From Dermatophagoides farinae (taxonomy: Eukaryota; Arthropoda; Arachnida; Sarcoptiformes; Pyroglyphidae): DNA of 64,000 nt. Below the pieces are notes generated by a model. It did not search any database, was not told the origin of the DNA, and saw nothing but the letters and a program-made list of their open reading frames with translations. The position numbers were made by a program, and so were the translations under genes. Positions 54,161-64,000 of this stretch are shown here, piece after piece; the first letter of the stretch is position 1, and each line of letters starts with the position of its first letter. The stretch is taken from the NCBI RefSeq assembly GCF_024713945.1, contig NC_134679.1, positions 6,639,001 through 6,703,000 on the forward strand, given 5' to 3'.

Positions 54161-55238
54161 CCATTCCTTATTGTGTATTTGAATAATAATAATGAGAATA
54201 AAGCATAATCTATCTATTTGCAACACTATCCAAAACATTATTAACGCTCTTAATATCACATTTGGATCTATCGACCACAGCCAAACATTGGACATAATTG
54301 AACGTTTAAATTGTGTGCTCTTTATCATTAAGCAGTTTGTCGACATATCAACAAACAATGTATAAACCGAGTATTCAAGAAAAAACCATCAAGAATTCCT
54401 TTCAATATACGAGCTTCTTTGATGATCATTTTTGATAATTCGGCCATCACATATTATCATCAAGCGATTTTCACAATCAAACAATTTTCTTGCAGCTGGT
54501 CAATTTTCTTGTTTGTTTGTTTACGATTGCTCTTGACAAAGAGCCACATCCAAATCGAGCTGGTAAAACATCTTCAAATGATTTCAATACCGATTGAATA
54601 TATACTGAAACTTGCGATTCTGATTTCTGAATGTTTGCAGCAATCACTCTTGCTACGGTACGTTGTTTATGAACGATGTAACAAAGTAATAAAAAATTGT
54701 ATGTTCGGTGAACTAATAACACGTGTGTGTGTGAGTTCTTGTCGTGAAATGATTTGTGCTCTGTTTTTTTTTTGTAACTAACAATCGGTATGAAATTGTA
54801 TATATTTATTTTAATATTTCTCATTCTTAATTTATAAATTTCAGTAATAAAGATTACAAATTGTTGTTGTAACACACTCTATTTGAATCTCCGGTTCTCA
54901 ATTTATTGAGAAATACGAACAACGCTTCGATTTTAGTTCGATTTCCTTTCAGTACAAAGATTCGTCGCTTCTATTGGAATGATTAAGTGGGGTACGGACC
55001 ACGAACCAATAAGATTCGAGTACCTTGTTTTTTAATTAACCGCCAAAACTCTCCAATTCTATTGGTTAATGCTCTGTACACCACTTTTGTCTTCTGGAAA
55101 CTTTTCTACTATTTCAAGCAAGGACAAACTGGGCCTGATACATGAGTAGCACATGGCCCACGTGAAAGGCAGATTGAGCTGGTTATCAACGTGAGGCGTG
55201 GTCTTAACCAATTGGCAGTTGGACGGTCCAAGAAATTG
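54161..55238. other. Unassigned sequence with decayed-looking reading frames
   Basis: Several frames on both strands are moderately protein-like (plus 54419-54781; minus 54477-54875; a short plus phrase FGSIDHSQTLDIIERLNCVL near 54255-54320), but none is clearly a gene and none was recognised. Base composition is less repetitive than in the gene deserts, which suggests old coding or transposon-derived fragments. The last 300 bases lead into the promoter of the Gln-rich gene. Confidence 0.35.
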
Positions 55239-55245
55239 TATAAAT
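55239..55245 (+). promoter_or_regulatory. TATA box of the Gln-rich minisatellite gene
   Basis: TATAAAT at 55239 lies 200 bases before the ATG at 55439. It aligns with TATAAAT at 56731 upstream of the paralogous gene. The following TTCACGATCATT and ATTTTCAACATTA phrases are also similar in both, supporting duplicated promoters and leaders. Confidence 0.55.
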
Positions 55246-55438
55246 ATTCGGAGAAAACACACGATCATCACCATTATTCACGATCATTCTTGCTTGTTCG
55301 TCATTATCGTCATTATTGTTTAATTACCATTATTGTCGATTATTTTTTGCAAGTTGCTCGTCATCATTACTATTTTCAACATTACATACTTTTTTTTTGT
55401 TTACATTGAATTTTTTTTCTTTTTTTTCTAATTCAAAA

Positions 55439-56176
55439 ATGGCATCAACACATAATCAACAACAAACTACACAACACTTATTACAAATAATACAACAACA
55501 ACAACAAACATTACAACAACAACAACAAACATTACAACAACAACAACAAACTACACAACACCTAACACAAATAATACAACAACAAGAGAACACAATACAA
55601 CAACTAACACAACAACAACAACCACAACAAGAATTGATACAACAACTAACACAACAACAAGAATTGATACAACAACTAAAACAACAACTACAACAAAAAC
55701 AACAAATGATACAACAACTAACACAACAACTACAACAACGAAACGATGTTGACGATGGTGGTCCGATGCCGGAAGCAGCCGATGTCGATGATTATGGTCC
55801 TATGCCAGAAGCAGCCGATGTCGATGATTATGGTCCGGTGCCAGAAGCAGCCGATGTCGATGATTATGGTCCTATACCAGAAGCAGCCGATGTCGACGAT
55901 GGTGGTCCGGTGCCGGAAGCAGCCGATGTCGACGATGGTGGTCCGGTGCCGGAAGCAGCCGATGTCGATGATGACAATGCAAGCATTGTCATTGAAGACA
56001 TTGATGAAGATTCTTCTTCTTCAAGTTCGGCAACCTCTGCAATTTCGCAGATACCATCTTTACCATCAGTAACACCATCACCATCACCACAATCTTCACC
56101 AACACCATCAACATCACAACCATCACCAACATCATCACGACCACAAACACGAACACGACCACAACCCAAGCAATAA
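55439..56176 (+). CDS. Gln-rich protein with 12-residue acidic tandem repeats
   Basis: A single frame of 245 codons from the ATG at 55439. Residues 1-101 are mostly Gln with regular Thr, Leu and Ile (TQHLLQIIQQQQQ, LIQQLTQQQ), a pattern that could form a coiled coil. Next come six tandem units of the type DVDDYGPMPEAA, encoded by a 36-base minisatellite (55745-55960). Then follow an acidic Ser tract and a Ser/Pro/Thr-rich basic tail. There is no signal peptide, so it is probably cytosolic or nuclear. I do not recognise the family. The leader and Gln-rich start resemble the next gene (57002), which suggests tandem paralogues that diverged after their first exon. AATAAA overlaps the stop codon. 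Confidence 0.65.
   Translation: MASTHNQQQTTQHLLQIIQQQQQTLQQQQQTLQQQQQTTQHLTQIIQQQENTIQQLTQQQQPQQELIQQLTQQQELIQQLKQQLQQKQQMIQQLTQQLQQRNDVDDGGPMPEAADVDDYGPMPEAADVDDYGPVPEAADVDDYGPIPEAADVDDGGPVPEAADVDDGGPVPEAADVDDDNASIVIEDIDEDSSSSSSATSAISQIPSLPSVTPSPSPQSSPTPSTSQPSPTSSRPQTRTRPQPKQ
55745..55960 (+). repeat. 36-base coding minisatellite, six units
   Basis: Six in-frame units encode DVDD[G/Y]GP[M/V/I]PEAA. Units differ mainly at two codons (GGT/TAT and ATG/GTG/ATA). A seventh partial unit begins at 55961. The unit is a multiple of three, so copy number can change without breaking the frame. Confidence 0.9.
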
Positions 56177-56730
56177 AAAAAATTGTAAACAAGAATTATT
56201 AAATTTGTATAAAAAAAATATAAAATAAAAAAACATTTTTATTGAACTTAACGATGATGCGTGTTCAAGTGTGTGTGTGTGAATGCGGACTCGGAATTAT
56301 CGGTTGAAAGCTGCTTGTTTGTGTTGCCGATTTGGTTGGTTCTGGCAAAAATGTTGATTACTTTGCAAATTGTCATTCGATGATGGCCAATTTATTTGTT
56401 GATTATCTTCATGTTGCCCAGCATCGTTTGAATTGGAATTTAACAACATTATTCAATGCCATTTTATCAACTTTTCGTCATTTCCGTATGTCATCTGAAA
56501 GAAAGAAAGAAAAACGTTAAGCAATGAGATAAAATGATCCAAGATGATGATGAGGATAATGATGGCATAACCCCACATGATTGATATGAATAAATATTCA
56601 CCATAATTAGCAGCAGCTTCTGTAGTCGGAATTGCTGCATATGATTCTATATTATCGTGATGATAATCAGGTATATGACCACCACAACCACCAACCAACG
56701 CTAACCAACACCAGTTTGGCTGTGAAATCG
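56177..56730 (+). other. Spacer with an orphan protein-like fragment
   Basis: After the Gln-rich gene, bases 56317-56490 encode an unusually non-repetitive phrase on the plus strand: LVGSGKNVDYFANCHSMMAN, then LFVDYLHVAQHRLNWNLTTL. It is followed by a possible donor (TTCC|GTATGT at 56487). It reads like one exon of a conserved protein, but no partner exon was found nearby and I cannot name it. It may be a transposed gene fragment. The rest holds no gene. Confidence 0.3.
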
Positions 56731-56737
56731 TATAAAT
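56731..56737 (+). promoter_or_regulatory. TATA box of the Gln-rich zinc-finger gene
   Basis: TATAAAT lies about 270 bases before the ATG at 57002, in a context similar to the TATA box at 55239. Confidence 0.5.
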
Positions 56738-57001
56738 TTCCAAGACAACGTCACAATCATCATCATTATTGTCTTTTTTTTGCAGTTTGGTCATTGTCAT
56801 TATTTTCAACATTATTTTTTTTGACATTTATTTTTTTTAATATTTAGTAAGTATCCGTTTCCGTAGCTGAATAAAGCTATGCATAACAAGTATTTTTTTG
56901 AATTTTAAAAACTAATCAATTCACTCAAAATACTAACCAATTAAATTTATCTCTTTTATTTATACTCAATTGATATTTATTTTTTTACTCAATTTAGAAA
57001 C

Positions 57002-58158
57002 ATGGATCTCAACCAACAACAACAACAAATTATACAACAACAACAACAATTTACACAACTAATACAAACACCACCACCACAACCACAAACACCACTGATG
57101 TATATTTAGTGTGATAATGAAACGTATTTTAGAACTTGATTATTCGATAATTCGAATAATATATCGCTTTATTGTATTTAATATTATACTTTTGAAAAAT
57201 AAAATTTATTGGATGGTTATACGTTGTAATGAACACATAGTGTTGTTTTATTTCTTTGAGTTTGTGATTTCTTTAATCAAGACCTCTGAATTTACAACAA
57301 CCACCAAGATCACAACCATCATCATCATCCCCATCTGGACGATCCTTATTACCGAATTTTGATGATGATGGTAAAATTCTTTGTCCATGGCCACGGTGCG
57401 GAAAAAAATTCCCTGAGATGTGGAAGTATAAAGAACACCAAAATACCTACCATCTAGGTCGAAAGATTAAGTGCCGGGGGACAAGAACCATTATCACCAC
57501 CACGACCGCGACGAGGACAAGAACCATTATCACCACCACGACCACGACGAGAACAAGAACCATTATCAACATTATCAACATTATCATCACCATCTGAATC
57601 TGAATCACTACCATCTAGACGATTAATGCAACCCAAGAAAGATGGGAAAATTCTGACATGTCAGTGGCGAAAATGTCATGAAAAATTTAAAAAAATGTGT
57701 AAATATATTCATCACGAATATTTTAAACACCAAAAAAAAAAATTGAAATGTGCCAGTTGTGGAAGAAAATTCACATCAAAATCAGGTTTATACAAACATA
57801 AAAAAAACCATGAAAAAAATAAGCCACCCCAACCACCATCACCACCACCACGACGAGGACAAGAACCGCAAGCACCACCACGACGAGGACAAGAACCATA
57901 AACACCACCACGACGAGGACAAGAACCATTATCACCACCACAACGAGGACAAGAACCACAAACACCACCACGACCACGACGAGGACAATTCGATGATAAT
58001 GACGAATTATCCAAACATCAAAATCGAGGACAGGAATTGAAGTGGGGTCCATCACAACCACATAAAAAAATCATTGGCTGAAAACACCGATTTGGACATA
58101 CTCAGAAACCGCGGCCACTTCCGTCTTGAGGAGTATGCGGCATTTAACCTTATTAATT
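57002..58158 (+). pseudogene. Gln-rich zinc-finger protein, paralogue of 55439, with broken frame
   Basis: Exon 1 (57002-57099) encodes MDLNQQQQQIIQQQQQFTQL and more. An intron (57100-57281) rejoins in correct phase at 57282, continuing PLNLQQPPRSQP. Finger A is CPWPRCGKKF..HQNTYH near 57382-57450. At 57475-57479 a run of five G shifts the frame by one; the next frame carries Pro/Arg repeats (PRRGQEP). It then carries fingers CQWRKCHEKFKKMCKYIHH and CASCGRKFTSKSGLYKHKKN with C2H2 spacing. More PRRGQEP units follow, with a TAA at 57899-57901. A run of seven A at 58064-58070 shifts the frame again, before SLAENTDLDILRNRG and a stop at 58156-58158. It would be a nuclear nucleic-acid-binding protein if intact. 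Three lesions suggest a pseudogene, though two could be homopolymer errors. Confidence 0.6.
57482..57965 (+). repeat. Pro/Arg/Gly/Gln/Glu coding repeats around the zinc fingers
   Basis: Units of the type GGACAAGAACCATTATCACC..CGACGA occur in two blocks, about 57479-57560 before and 57841-57990 after the finger pair. They encode PRRGQEP variants. One unit in the second block has TAA where its neighbours have CAA or TTA, which creates the internal stop. Confidence 0.7.
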
Positions 58159-58377
58159 AGTTGACCAACAAAGTTTTTCTTCTCAACCGTTGCACGAACG
58201 TTACTATATTTCTATTTTTCTTATGTAAAAATAAAAATTGCAAACAATCATTTTATTCAAAATATATAATCATCGATCGATAATAATGAAAAAGTTATGG
58301 CAAGCAATATACAAATTTACAGAAAATGAATTGAAATTGTAATGAAATTATAGTATAAACATAAACATGAATTGTCA

Positions 58378-58755
58378 TCATTGTAAATTTTGTGACGAAT
58401 TGCAATCATAGTCAATGATGCTTACAAACATCTCATCTCTTTGTTGATTGACATTCGACGATTTTCGATTATATTTACGATAATAGTATATATAAAACAT
58501 TATTGCCAGTGAAAAGAATATTATTCCAAGTATAGAAATGAAAATTGGTAACGAATTTTTTTCCATCGAATGCAGTAGATAATAATTTGATTCATGAGAT
58601 TTCGATGATGAAACAATTTCGAATTTGGTAGAATTTTCAAAATATAATGGTGATGGAGACGTAAACGTTTGATTTGCCATTATATCCAATGATGAAATCG
58701 AATTTATCTGCAATACAATAATAAGAAAAAGTTTTGACAAACAAATATTTATCAT
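58378..58755 (-). CDS. Small type I membrane protein, unrecognised
   Basis: 125 codons from the ATG at 58755. The order is a signal peptide (MINICLSKLFLIIVLQINSI), a short Ser/Thr-rich ectodomain with sequons NQT and NST, a transmembrane helix (LPIFISILGIIFFSLAIMFY) and a basic, then polar cytoplasmic tail (YYYRKYNRKSSNVNQQ) ending in Asn/Gln-rich sequence. The frame is open for 12 codons upstream, but without another ATG. No family recognised. Its upstream region (58882-59075) is duplicated about 1 kb away. Confidence 0.55.
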   Translation of the reverse strand: MINICLSKLFLIIVLQINSISSLDIMANQTFTSPSPLYFENSTKFEIVSSSKSHESNYYLLHSMEKNSLPIFISILGIIFFSLAIMFYIYYYRKYNRKSSNVNQQRDEMFVSIIDYDCNSSQNLQ

Positions 58756-58881
58756 CGAGTTGATTGATTGAATTGAATTGTCTCGAAACAAAATTTGGAA
58801 AAAAACAAAAAGTTCTTTTGGAGAACAATGAGCAACACACCAAAAGGAAGCGTACCATAGATAGTGCTATAATTTTTTAGT

Positions 58882-59075
58882 TTGTTTAATAAAACCGTCC
58901 ATAGAGGGCAGCATATTTGATTCACATCAATGTTTTTCGATTTTTTTATTCGGACACTGAAATTTTTTTTTTGTTTTGTTTTTGCTGCTTGACTAAACTA
59001 TTGCTTGAACCGTAATAATAAAAAAGAAAAACTTTGATGACAAAAAAAAATCGAAAACAACATCTTCAGAAGCTC
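58882..59075. repeat. Direct duplication, copy 1 (about 190 bases)
   Basis: It matches 59877-60065 almost throughout, from TTGTTTAATAAA through GTCCATAGAGGGCAGCATAT to CATCTTCAGAAGCTC. It lies just upstream of the small membrane protein gene on the minus strand, so it may include its promoter. Confidence 0.85.
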
Positions 59076-59560
59076 ATTGTTTTGTAATCATTACATTAAC
59101 AACAATATATGAAAATCATTTAATAAAGTATTTATTCATTTTTATGTGTTTAATAAATATTTTAAAGATATGAACTGGCTACCAAAACAAGGTCACGTTT
59201 TATCAATTTGCTTGCTTCCGAGAATTTGTTCTCCAAATCAATGTTACCAATCACTTTTGATGCTTGAAATATTCATGATGGATATATCCACACATATTTT
59301 TGAATTTTCTTTCTGAACACTGCAGCATAATTCAGTGAAAAATCGTTATCTATGAACAAGGGGTGGCTATGAATTTTAATGCCCTTTGGCATTTGATATT
59401 AACCCATTAATACCCAATGAAGGAACCTTTAATGGTCATTTTGGTAAATCAATTTTCAATACGTCAAACGAAGGTTACGAGAATTGATATTCGATTCTGA
59501 ACCTACGTTCCAAATGGAATTTAAAATTACCATGACAACATTGGTATTTAATGCCCTTTT

Positions 59561-59669
59561 AAATTTAAAATTAACCCAATTTCATCAGGATCCGTTTATT
59601 CTAGTAAATAACGGCCTACGAATTAGTGGGATTTTGTTATTTCAATTTTTAACAAAATTGCATTTTTTT
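59561..59669. repeat. Inner duplication, copy 1
   Basis: It matches 59708-59811 (AAATTTAAAA..AACCCAATTTCATCA through GGATTTTGTTATTTCAATTT), with small indels. It lies between the two copies of the 190-base duplication. Confidence 0.8.
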
Positions 59670-59707
59670 GGATTATCATCATGATCACCATTGGTTTTTG
59701 GTTATTT

Positions 59708-59811
59708 AAATTTAAAAATAACCCAATTTCATCATCATCCGTTTATTCTAGAATAACGGCCTTATTAGTGGGATTTTGTTATTTCAATTTTTAACAAAAT
59801 TGCATTTTTTT
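59708..59811. repeat. Inner duplication, copy 2
   Basis: This is the tandem partner of 59561-59669, slightly shorter around the TTCTAG..AATAACGGCC segment. Confidence 0.8.
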
Positions 59812-59876
59812 TCTCATCATCATCATAATTGCACTGTGTATAAACTTTGCATTTAATGCGGCGAAGCTGAGCCGGC

Positions 59877-60065
59877 TTGTTTAATAAAGCCGTCCATAGA
59901 GGGCAGCATATTTGATTTACATCAATGTTTTTCGATTTTTTTTTCGGACACTGAAAATTTTTTTGTTTTCTTTTTGCTGCTTGACTATATTTATTGAACC
60001 GTAATAATAAAAAAGAAAAACTTTGATGACAAAAAAAAAATCGAAAACAACATCTTCAGAAGCTC
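59877..60065. repeat. Direct duplication, copy 2 (about 190 bases)
   Basis: Partner of 58882-59075, in the same orientation. The roughly 800 bases between the copies hold the inner duplication and no gene. Confidence 0.85.
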
Positions 60066-61680
60066 TAATGTGCAAAAAATCTTTCTCAATTGCCACCAAG
60101 ATATAGTGGTCGATACAACGATCGTTTTGTTTTTGGTTACATCAAAAACATGTAAAAGCGAGAGAAAAAAATCATTGCGACCGGCTAACTTGACCCTAAT
60201 CGAGACAAGAAGACAAAAAAGAATCATTTTCGGGTTCAATATTTTTCTTTTTCGTTTGTCTGGTATATTTATCGTCCTTCAACATCATTTTTCCATTGCC
60301 GTGAAATGAAAAATATAATAAATCACAAGTAAATCGTGAATGAACTAAACAAGATCTGTTTATGGATCTATGGCCATTTTCAGTGTCAATAACTATCTAT
60401 TTATCTGTGTTTGTACCATAGTCAATGTTTTTGTTGTGTCTCTATTGGCCCGAATCGTTTACAATACACACAAACATCTGATTTTATCTATCAATGGTGG
60501 CTATTCGTTGATAAGAAAAAAAATAAAGAAGAAGAAACGAAAACGAAATTCTCTACGCAAAGAAAAGCTGAAAATGAAATTAATGATTCTTTTTTCCAAT
60601 TTTTTTTTCATCATCCAGCATTTTACGATGAGAAAAGAATCGTTTTTCTTATTGTAATAGTTGGATCCAAAAACCAGAAAAAAGAAAGAAAAAAACCCGT
60701 AGACGAATTTTCAAACACAACATTCGATTCGATTGAAATTGGAGAAAAAAAGGTTCGTAATATTTTGTTTGCTTATCATCAAACTGATCTTTTGTTTTTT
60801 TTCGTTTTCTTTATCAGAAATTCGCAATGTGATCGTCATCATCGTTGTTATATGATTCGTGATGATTGAAAATTAATAGATTTTCTTCGATAATCGTCAT
60901 CATCAGTGTCATCATTTTTTTATCATCTTTAAAAAAATCATCACTACTAAACAACCATATCTATACATTTTGCAAAGAGTTTCATTTCACTTTTTTTTCC
61001 ATTTTGTTCGTTCGGGTTTCAAATGGATAAAATATTGTCACAGAAAAAAATAATAATCATCATCATCAAACGAAGAGACAACAACAACAAAAGATAAATG
61101 AAAAATTCTTTTCCCGAATCAGAAAAAAAACAAAAAAAAAGTTTTAATTATCTTTCTTGACAGCATTTTTTTTTTTAAATGATGAAATGATTTTTTTGTC
61201 AAGTTATATAATATTCTCTTGTTATGCGTATGCTTTTTTAAAGAATTTTCCCTTTTTTTCAACGCATATTCTGGCCATTGAAACAAACAAATACGAAAAC
61301 TGAATAGTAAAAATACACACACACACACACACACCACACACACACACACACGAATGACAAATTTAAAAATAGTAGATTGGTGTTCGATAATTAGATTCGA
61401 TATCCAACTGCTACTTAAACAATTGGCGTTTACGCCTTTCTGAATTAGTTTTAGAATTGCCTCGAACCTGCCTGTTATTTGTTTATCGTAATAAAATACA
61501 ACTAAATGAATAAAATTTGACAATTTCAACTTACGTGTAGTTGGTTAAAAATAACAACATTTTTTATTTATAAAAAAATAAATATTCAAAATCGTTTACA
61601 GATACAGATAGATATAAAGCGTGGATAAATAAATAAAATGATGAATATTTGGCCCAGATTCTTTCTTTCATTCGAAAATC
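60066..61680. other. Spacer upstream of the ZP gene's 3' end
   Basis: Open frames occur (plus 60070-60309, 60370-60657 and 60411-60869), but their composition (Lys and Phe runs from A/T tracts) gives no support for a gene. A CA run lies at about 61314-61350. The part nearest 61680 is the likely 3' UTR of the ZP gene; TTTATT motifs near 61561-61637 would read AATAAA on the minus strand. Confidence 0.4.
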
Positions 61681-62987
61681 TTAGCATCCGATATTCTTTT
61701 TGGCCACTTTAATTCTTTCTAATTTACAAACGATAAAAATCGATACGAATATAGCACTAAATAAAAACGAAATAGCCGTAGCAAGAGCATAGATAAAATA
61801 TGTGCTTGAAAAACATAGGCCATATACAACAGCTTCTGGTTTGCCTTCAAATACAGGCATCATATCCTGTGATATGTTCGGAGCAAATGATAGATCTAAT
61901 GTGGTTACAACTTGAAATCCTTTTTTCAATCCAATCTCGCCCTGGTTATCATTGATATAACGACGACTACGATATAGACGACCTCCATTGGATGAATGAG
62001 ACGGCGGTGATGATGGAATAGCTGAATTGAGTAATAATTCAAAATTATCATTTGGTATATTCATCATCATCGATGTTGATGGTAATGATGGTTGTTGACG
62101 TTTTTGTTGAAAATAATTTGATAATATCTGTGGTATGTATTTTTTATTACCACCACCACCACCACCACCATTATTATTGTTTCCATTGCCAAATAATTTT
62201 AATGAATTGAATGGATTCAATAATAATGAACCAAATCCATTCGATTTGGATGGATGCTGTTGATGAATTGGTGGTGTCAGCGGTCCCATTGTCAATGGCA
62301 TTGGCATCGAATAAATTGGACTCAATGGGATAGTCATAACCTGTGCAACAGGTTCACCAAGATTCATATTTCTCATAGGAATTGGATAAGGTTTTTGTGG
62401 CGCTGGTGGACGAATAATTTTTTTCTTTGGAATATCAATCATTGGTTTAGGTGTAGGATGTCTAGGTTGTTGATGTTGATGATTGTTATGTGATGATATT
62501 ATTGGATTCGGTGTAGATTCCATTATTGTTTCGACTTGATAATCATTATGAATAATTTTATCTTTATTGGCGTCAACATTATGAAGATAATCGGCAATAA
62601 TATCCAAATAATTTCGTTTACCATTTTCATCATCATCATCAATTAAATGTACTGGCTGAACATTTTTATTATCATTAATAATATCTGCAGGCAAATGAAC
62701 ATTTGTAGAGACAGGTTCTTTATTTGTATCAGCTGATTCAAGTAAATCATCTTTATTATCCATCACAAATCTATGGCTAGTGACATTTTCAATCTGAAAT
62801 CGATTATTCTCTTTATGGAAATCATTTCGATGATGATCTTGTTTTTGACGTGGCTGTTGTTGTTGTGGATTACTTGAGATACCATCATTGCATGTATCAA
62901 TACAACCATGTCTACATACTTCCACTGTACATTGAATTTGTACATCAACTGAATCCGGAAATTTGAATGCTAAAAATTGTGCATATG
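61681..62987 (-). CDS. Last exon of a ZP-domain transmembrane protein
   Basis: The exon starts after the acceptor CCTCATAG at 62988-62989 and gives 434 codons plus stop. It opens YAQFLAFKFPDSVDVQIQCT and VEVCRHGCIDTC, the signature of the ZP-C half (FKFPDS..V..QC.V.VC). A long Asn/His/Gln/Pro-rich linker follows, then a Gly run, then a furin-like site LYRSRR. A hydrophobic segment (YFIYALATAISFLFSAIFVS) and a short basic tail ending KNIGC complete it. ZP proteins of arthropods are membrane-tethered, furin-processed apical matrix proteins that organise cuticle. The N-terminal ZP-N half is not between 62987 and the next gene, so earlier exons must lie beyond the window or be missing. The insect family member it matches best cannot be named. 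Confidence 0.8.
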
Positions 62988-63204
62988 CTATGAGGGATGA
63001 AAAAACATATAAATAAAATTCATAATAATTGAAAATATTTGTATTTTATATTTCAATTTTTAAAATATTTGCATTTTAATTATCTTTTTTTTATTTTCAA
63101 TAATTTTCTTTTCGTTATTTTTCAATCGAGTTCTTTCTTCTTCAAATTTCCTGTCCACATACAGGAAAATAAAAGTATAAGTCAAAGTTTTTAATGAAAA
63201 AATA

Positions 63205-63400
63205 AAAATCAAATGTATCATTTATTTATATGAGAAAAAATGAGATTTTTTAAAAAATGAATTATCAAGGGAATGTGTGTTTTGGACTGGTGGTTTGTTT
63301 GTAGAAATTGAAATTAGAAAAAATTACTGAATCTTTGATAGACAAAAATAAGGCAGGCAATTTGTAGGAAAAACATAGAAACCAATTTCATTGATGAACT
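63205..63400 (-). repeat. Segment duplicated at 53966-54160
   Basis: It covers the 3' end of the cysteine-rich gene and its downstream flank. It is probably the source copy, because here the frame continues into a proper exon and ends at a stop codon. Confidence 0.75.
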
Positions 63401-64000
63401 ACATGAAATACCGGTATGTGTAATTTGAAATTTTATTTGATCCAGTGATTGGCAGGCAATTTCTTTACATGGCATCGATGATGTTCGTTCTTTGCCCCAA
63501 ATAGTGAAATAAAATGGACTACAAGAACGTACGCTATGATCTTCGCATGGATTACTCCATTCAATCGTTTCTTCTGATCCGGCTGCAATTTCTTTACAAT
63601 ATTCTGCACGTTCACGAGGTGGAAATTCACGATCAAAACAATATTTGATTGAACCATCAACAGCGCGAACCTGATTTATTTTAAATGGGAAAATGAGTGA
63701 AATTTTTTTTTATCATAAAATATTAGAATTGAATTAAACTAACCTTGAATTCAATGCCATAACTTTTGAGAAAATACTCGGGATACATTGCCCATTGTTG
63801 TTTGAAACCGGGACTGACATGTCTTGTCATCACAGAGTTTTGTGATGGTTTTTCATAACATTTTTCATAGATAATTTGTGCTGGATTTTCACAAATTTTT
63901 TTCTCAAAATTTGTTCCAACTTGTGTTTGTGTTGTGCCCACTATATCTTTGCTTTTATCGGGTAGAATATCGACAAAATTTTTCTGATCATTTGAAATGA
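63314..64000 (-). CDS. Cysteine-rich secreted protein, probably GPI-anchored (5' part outside the window)
   Basis: Two exons: 64000-63744 (open at the window edge) and 63670-63314, joined in phase 0 at FK|VRAVDG. The visible protein has about 10 regularly spaced cysteines (KICENPAQIIYEKC, IKYCFD, EYCKE, NPCEDHSV, RSCSPF, SMPCKEIACQ). It ends SCSSSMKLVSMFFLQIACLI and more hydrophobic residues with almost no polar tail, which is the form of a GPI-attachment signal with a Ser-rich omega site. I do not recognise the family. It is on the same strand as, and directly upstream of, the ZP exon, so it is either the neighbouring gene or an alternative ending of one large gene. Confidence 0.6.

Noticed and set aside
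54540-54700. Possible mitochondrial insertion, because a frame with TGA read as Trp looks protein-like
   Set aside because: The translated phrase does not resemble any mitochondrial protein I know, and no mitochondrial tRNA or gene order was seen.
54477-54875. Minus-strand phrase SVLKSFEDVLPARFGCGSL as a PUDP pseudogene
   Set aside because: It resembles the PUDP ending (LKSLEDFRPELFGLP) over only a dozen residues; upstream HAD motifs are absent, so chance or distant similarity is likely.
55864-56169. Minus-strand and alternate plus frames across the 36-base minisatellite
   Set aside because: A repeat unit divisible by three keeps all frames open; only the frame with the ATG at 55439 also has Gln-rich and Ser/Pro-rich ends.
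60370-60869. Plus-strand frames upstream of the ZP gene, one with a hydrophobic start
   Set aside because: Lys and Phe runs come from A/T tracts, the two frames overlap, and no splice or promoter evidence favours either.

Overview
The window is arthropod nuclear DNA. It is AT-rich, crowded with short tandem repeats (CAT/ATC, CAA, CA/TG, long A and T runs), and its genes have short introns of about 60-100 bases with standard GT..AG ends. Gene content and poly-Gln/His/Ser/Asn-rich proteins would fit an astigmatid mite such as a dust or scab mite; that is an inference from style, not a database match. None of the function calls below was checked by a search.

Layout. 1-6.4 kb is a compact housekeeping block: WDR43/UTP5 (minus, 3' part outside the window) diverges from the intronless GTPase gene GNL1, followed by a three-exon gamma-glutamyl hydrolase. 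7.1-11.3 kb holds two paralogous three-exon genes for secreted Gly/Ala/Lys-rich proteins (the first frameshifted), with a minus-strand single-pass membrane protein between them. 11.3-21.2 kb has no recognisable gene. 21.2-47.0 kb is occupied by two tandem plus-strand GATA factors: a divergent one, then a pannier-like one whose second and third known exons are separated from the first known exon by a 9.3 kb intron. 47.9-52.6 kb is again compact: a pseudouridine-5'-phosphatase-like HAD hydrolase (minus), sepiapterin reductase (plus), and a tiny two-exon membrane protein (minus) convergent with it.

52.9-58.3 kb is a rapidly changing patch. It has two TATA-driven, Gln-rich paralogous genes (one with a 36-base coding minisatellite, one with C2H2-like zinc fingers and Pro/Arg/Gly/Gln repeats), a broken third copy interrupted by the 3' end of a LINE, and a duplicate of a terminal exon found again near 63.3 kb. 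58.3-64 kb holds a small type I membrane protein, nested upstream duplications, the last exon of a zona pellucida (ZP) domain protein, and the last two exons of a cysteine-rich, probably GPI-anchored protein.

Two themes run across genes. The GATA pair resembles the linked pannier/serpent/GATAe cluster of insects, suggesting ancient linkage. Several otherwise good reading frames are broken by one apparent extra base, often in a homopolymer, which points either to systematic sequence error or to real decay and must be settled before the affected genes are called pseudogenes.
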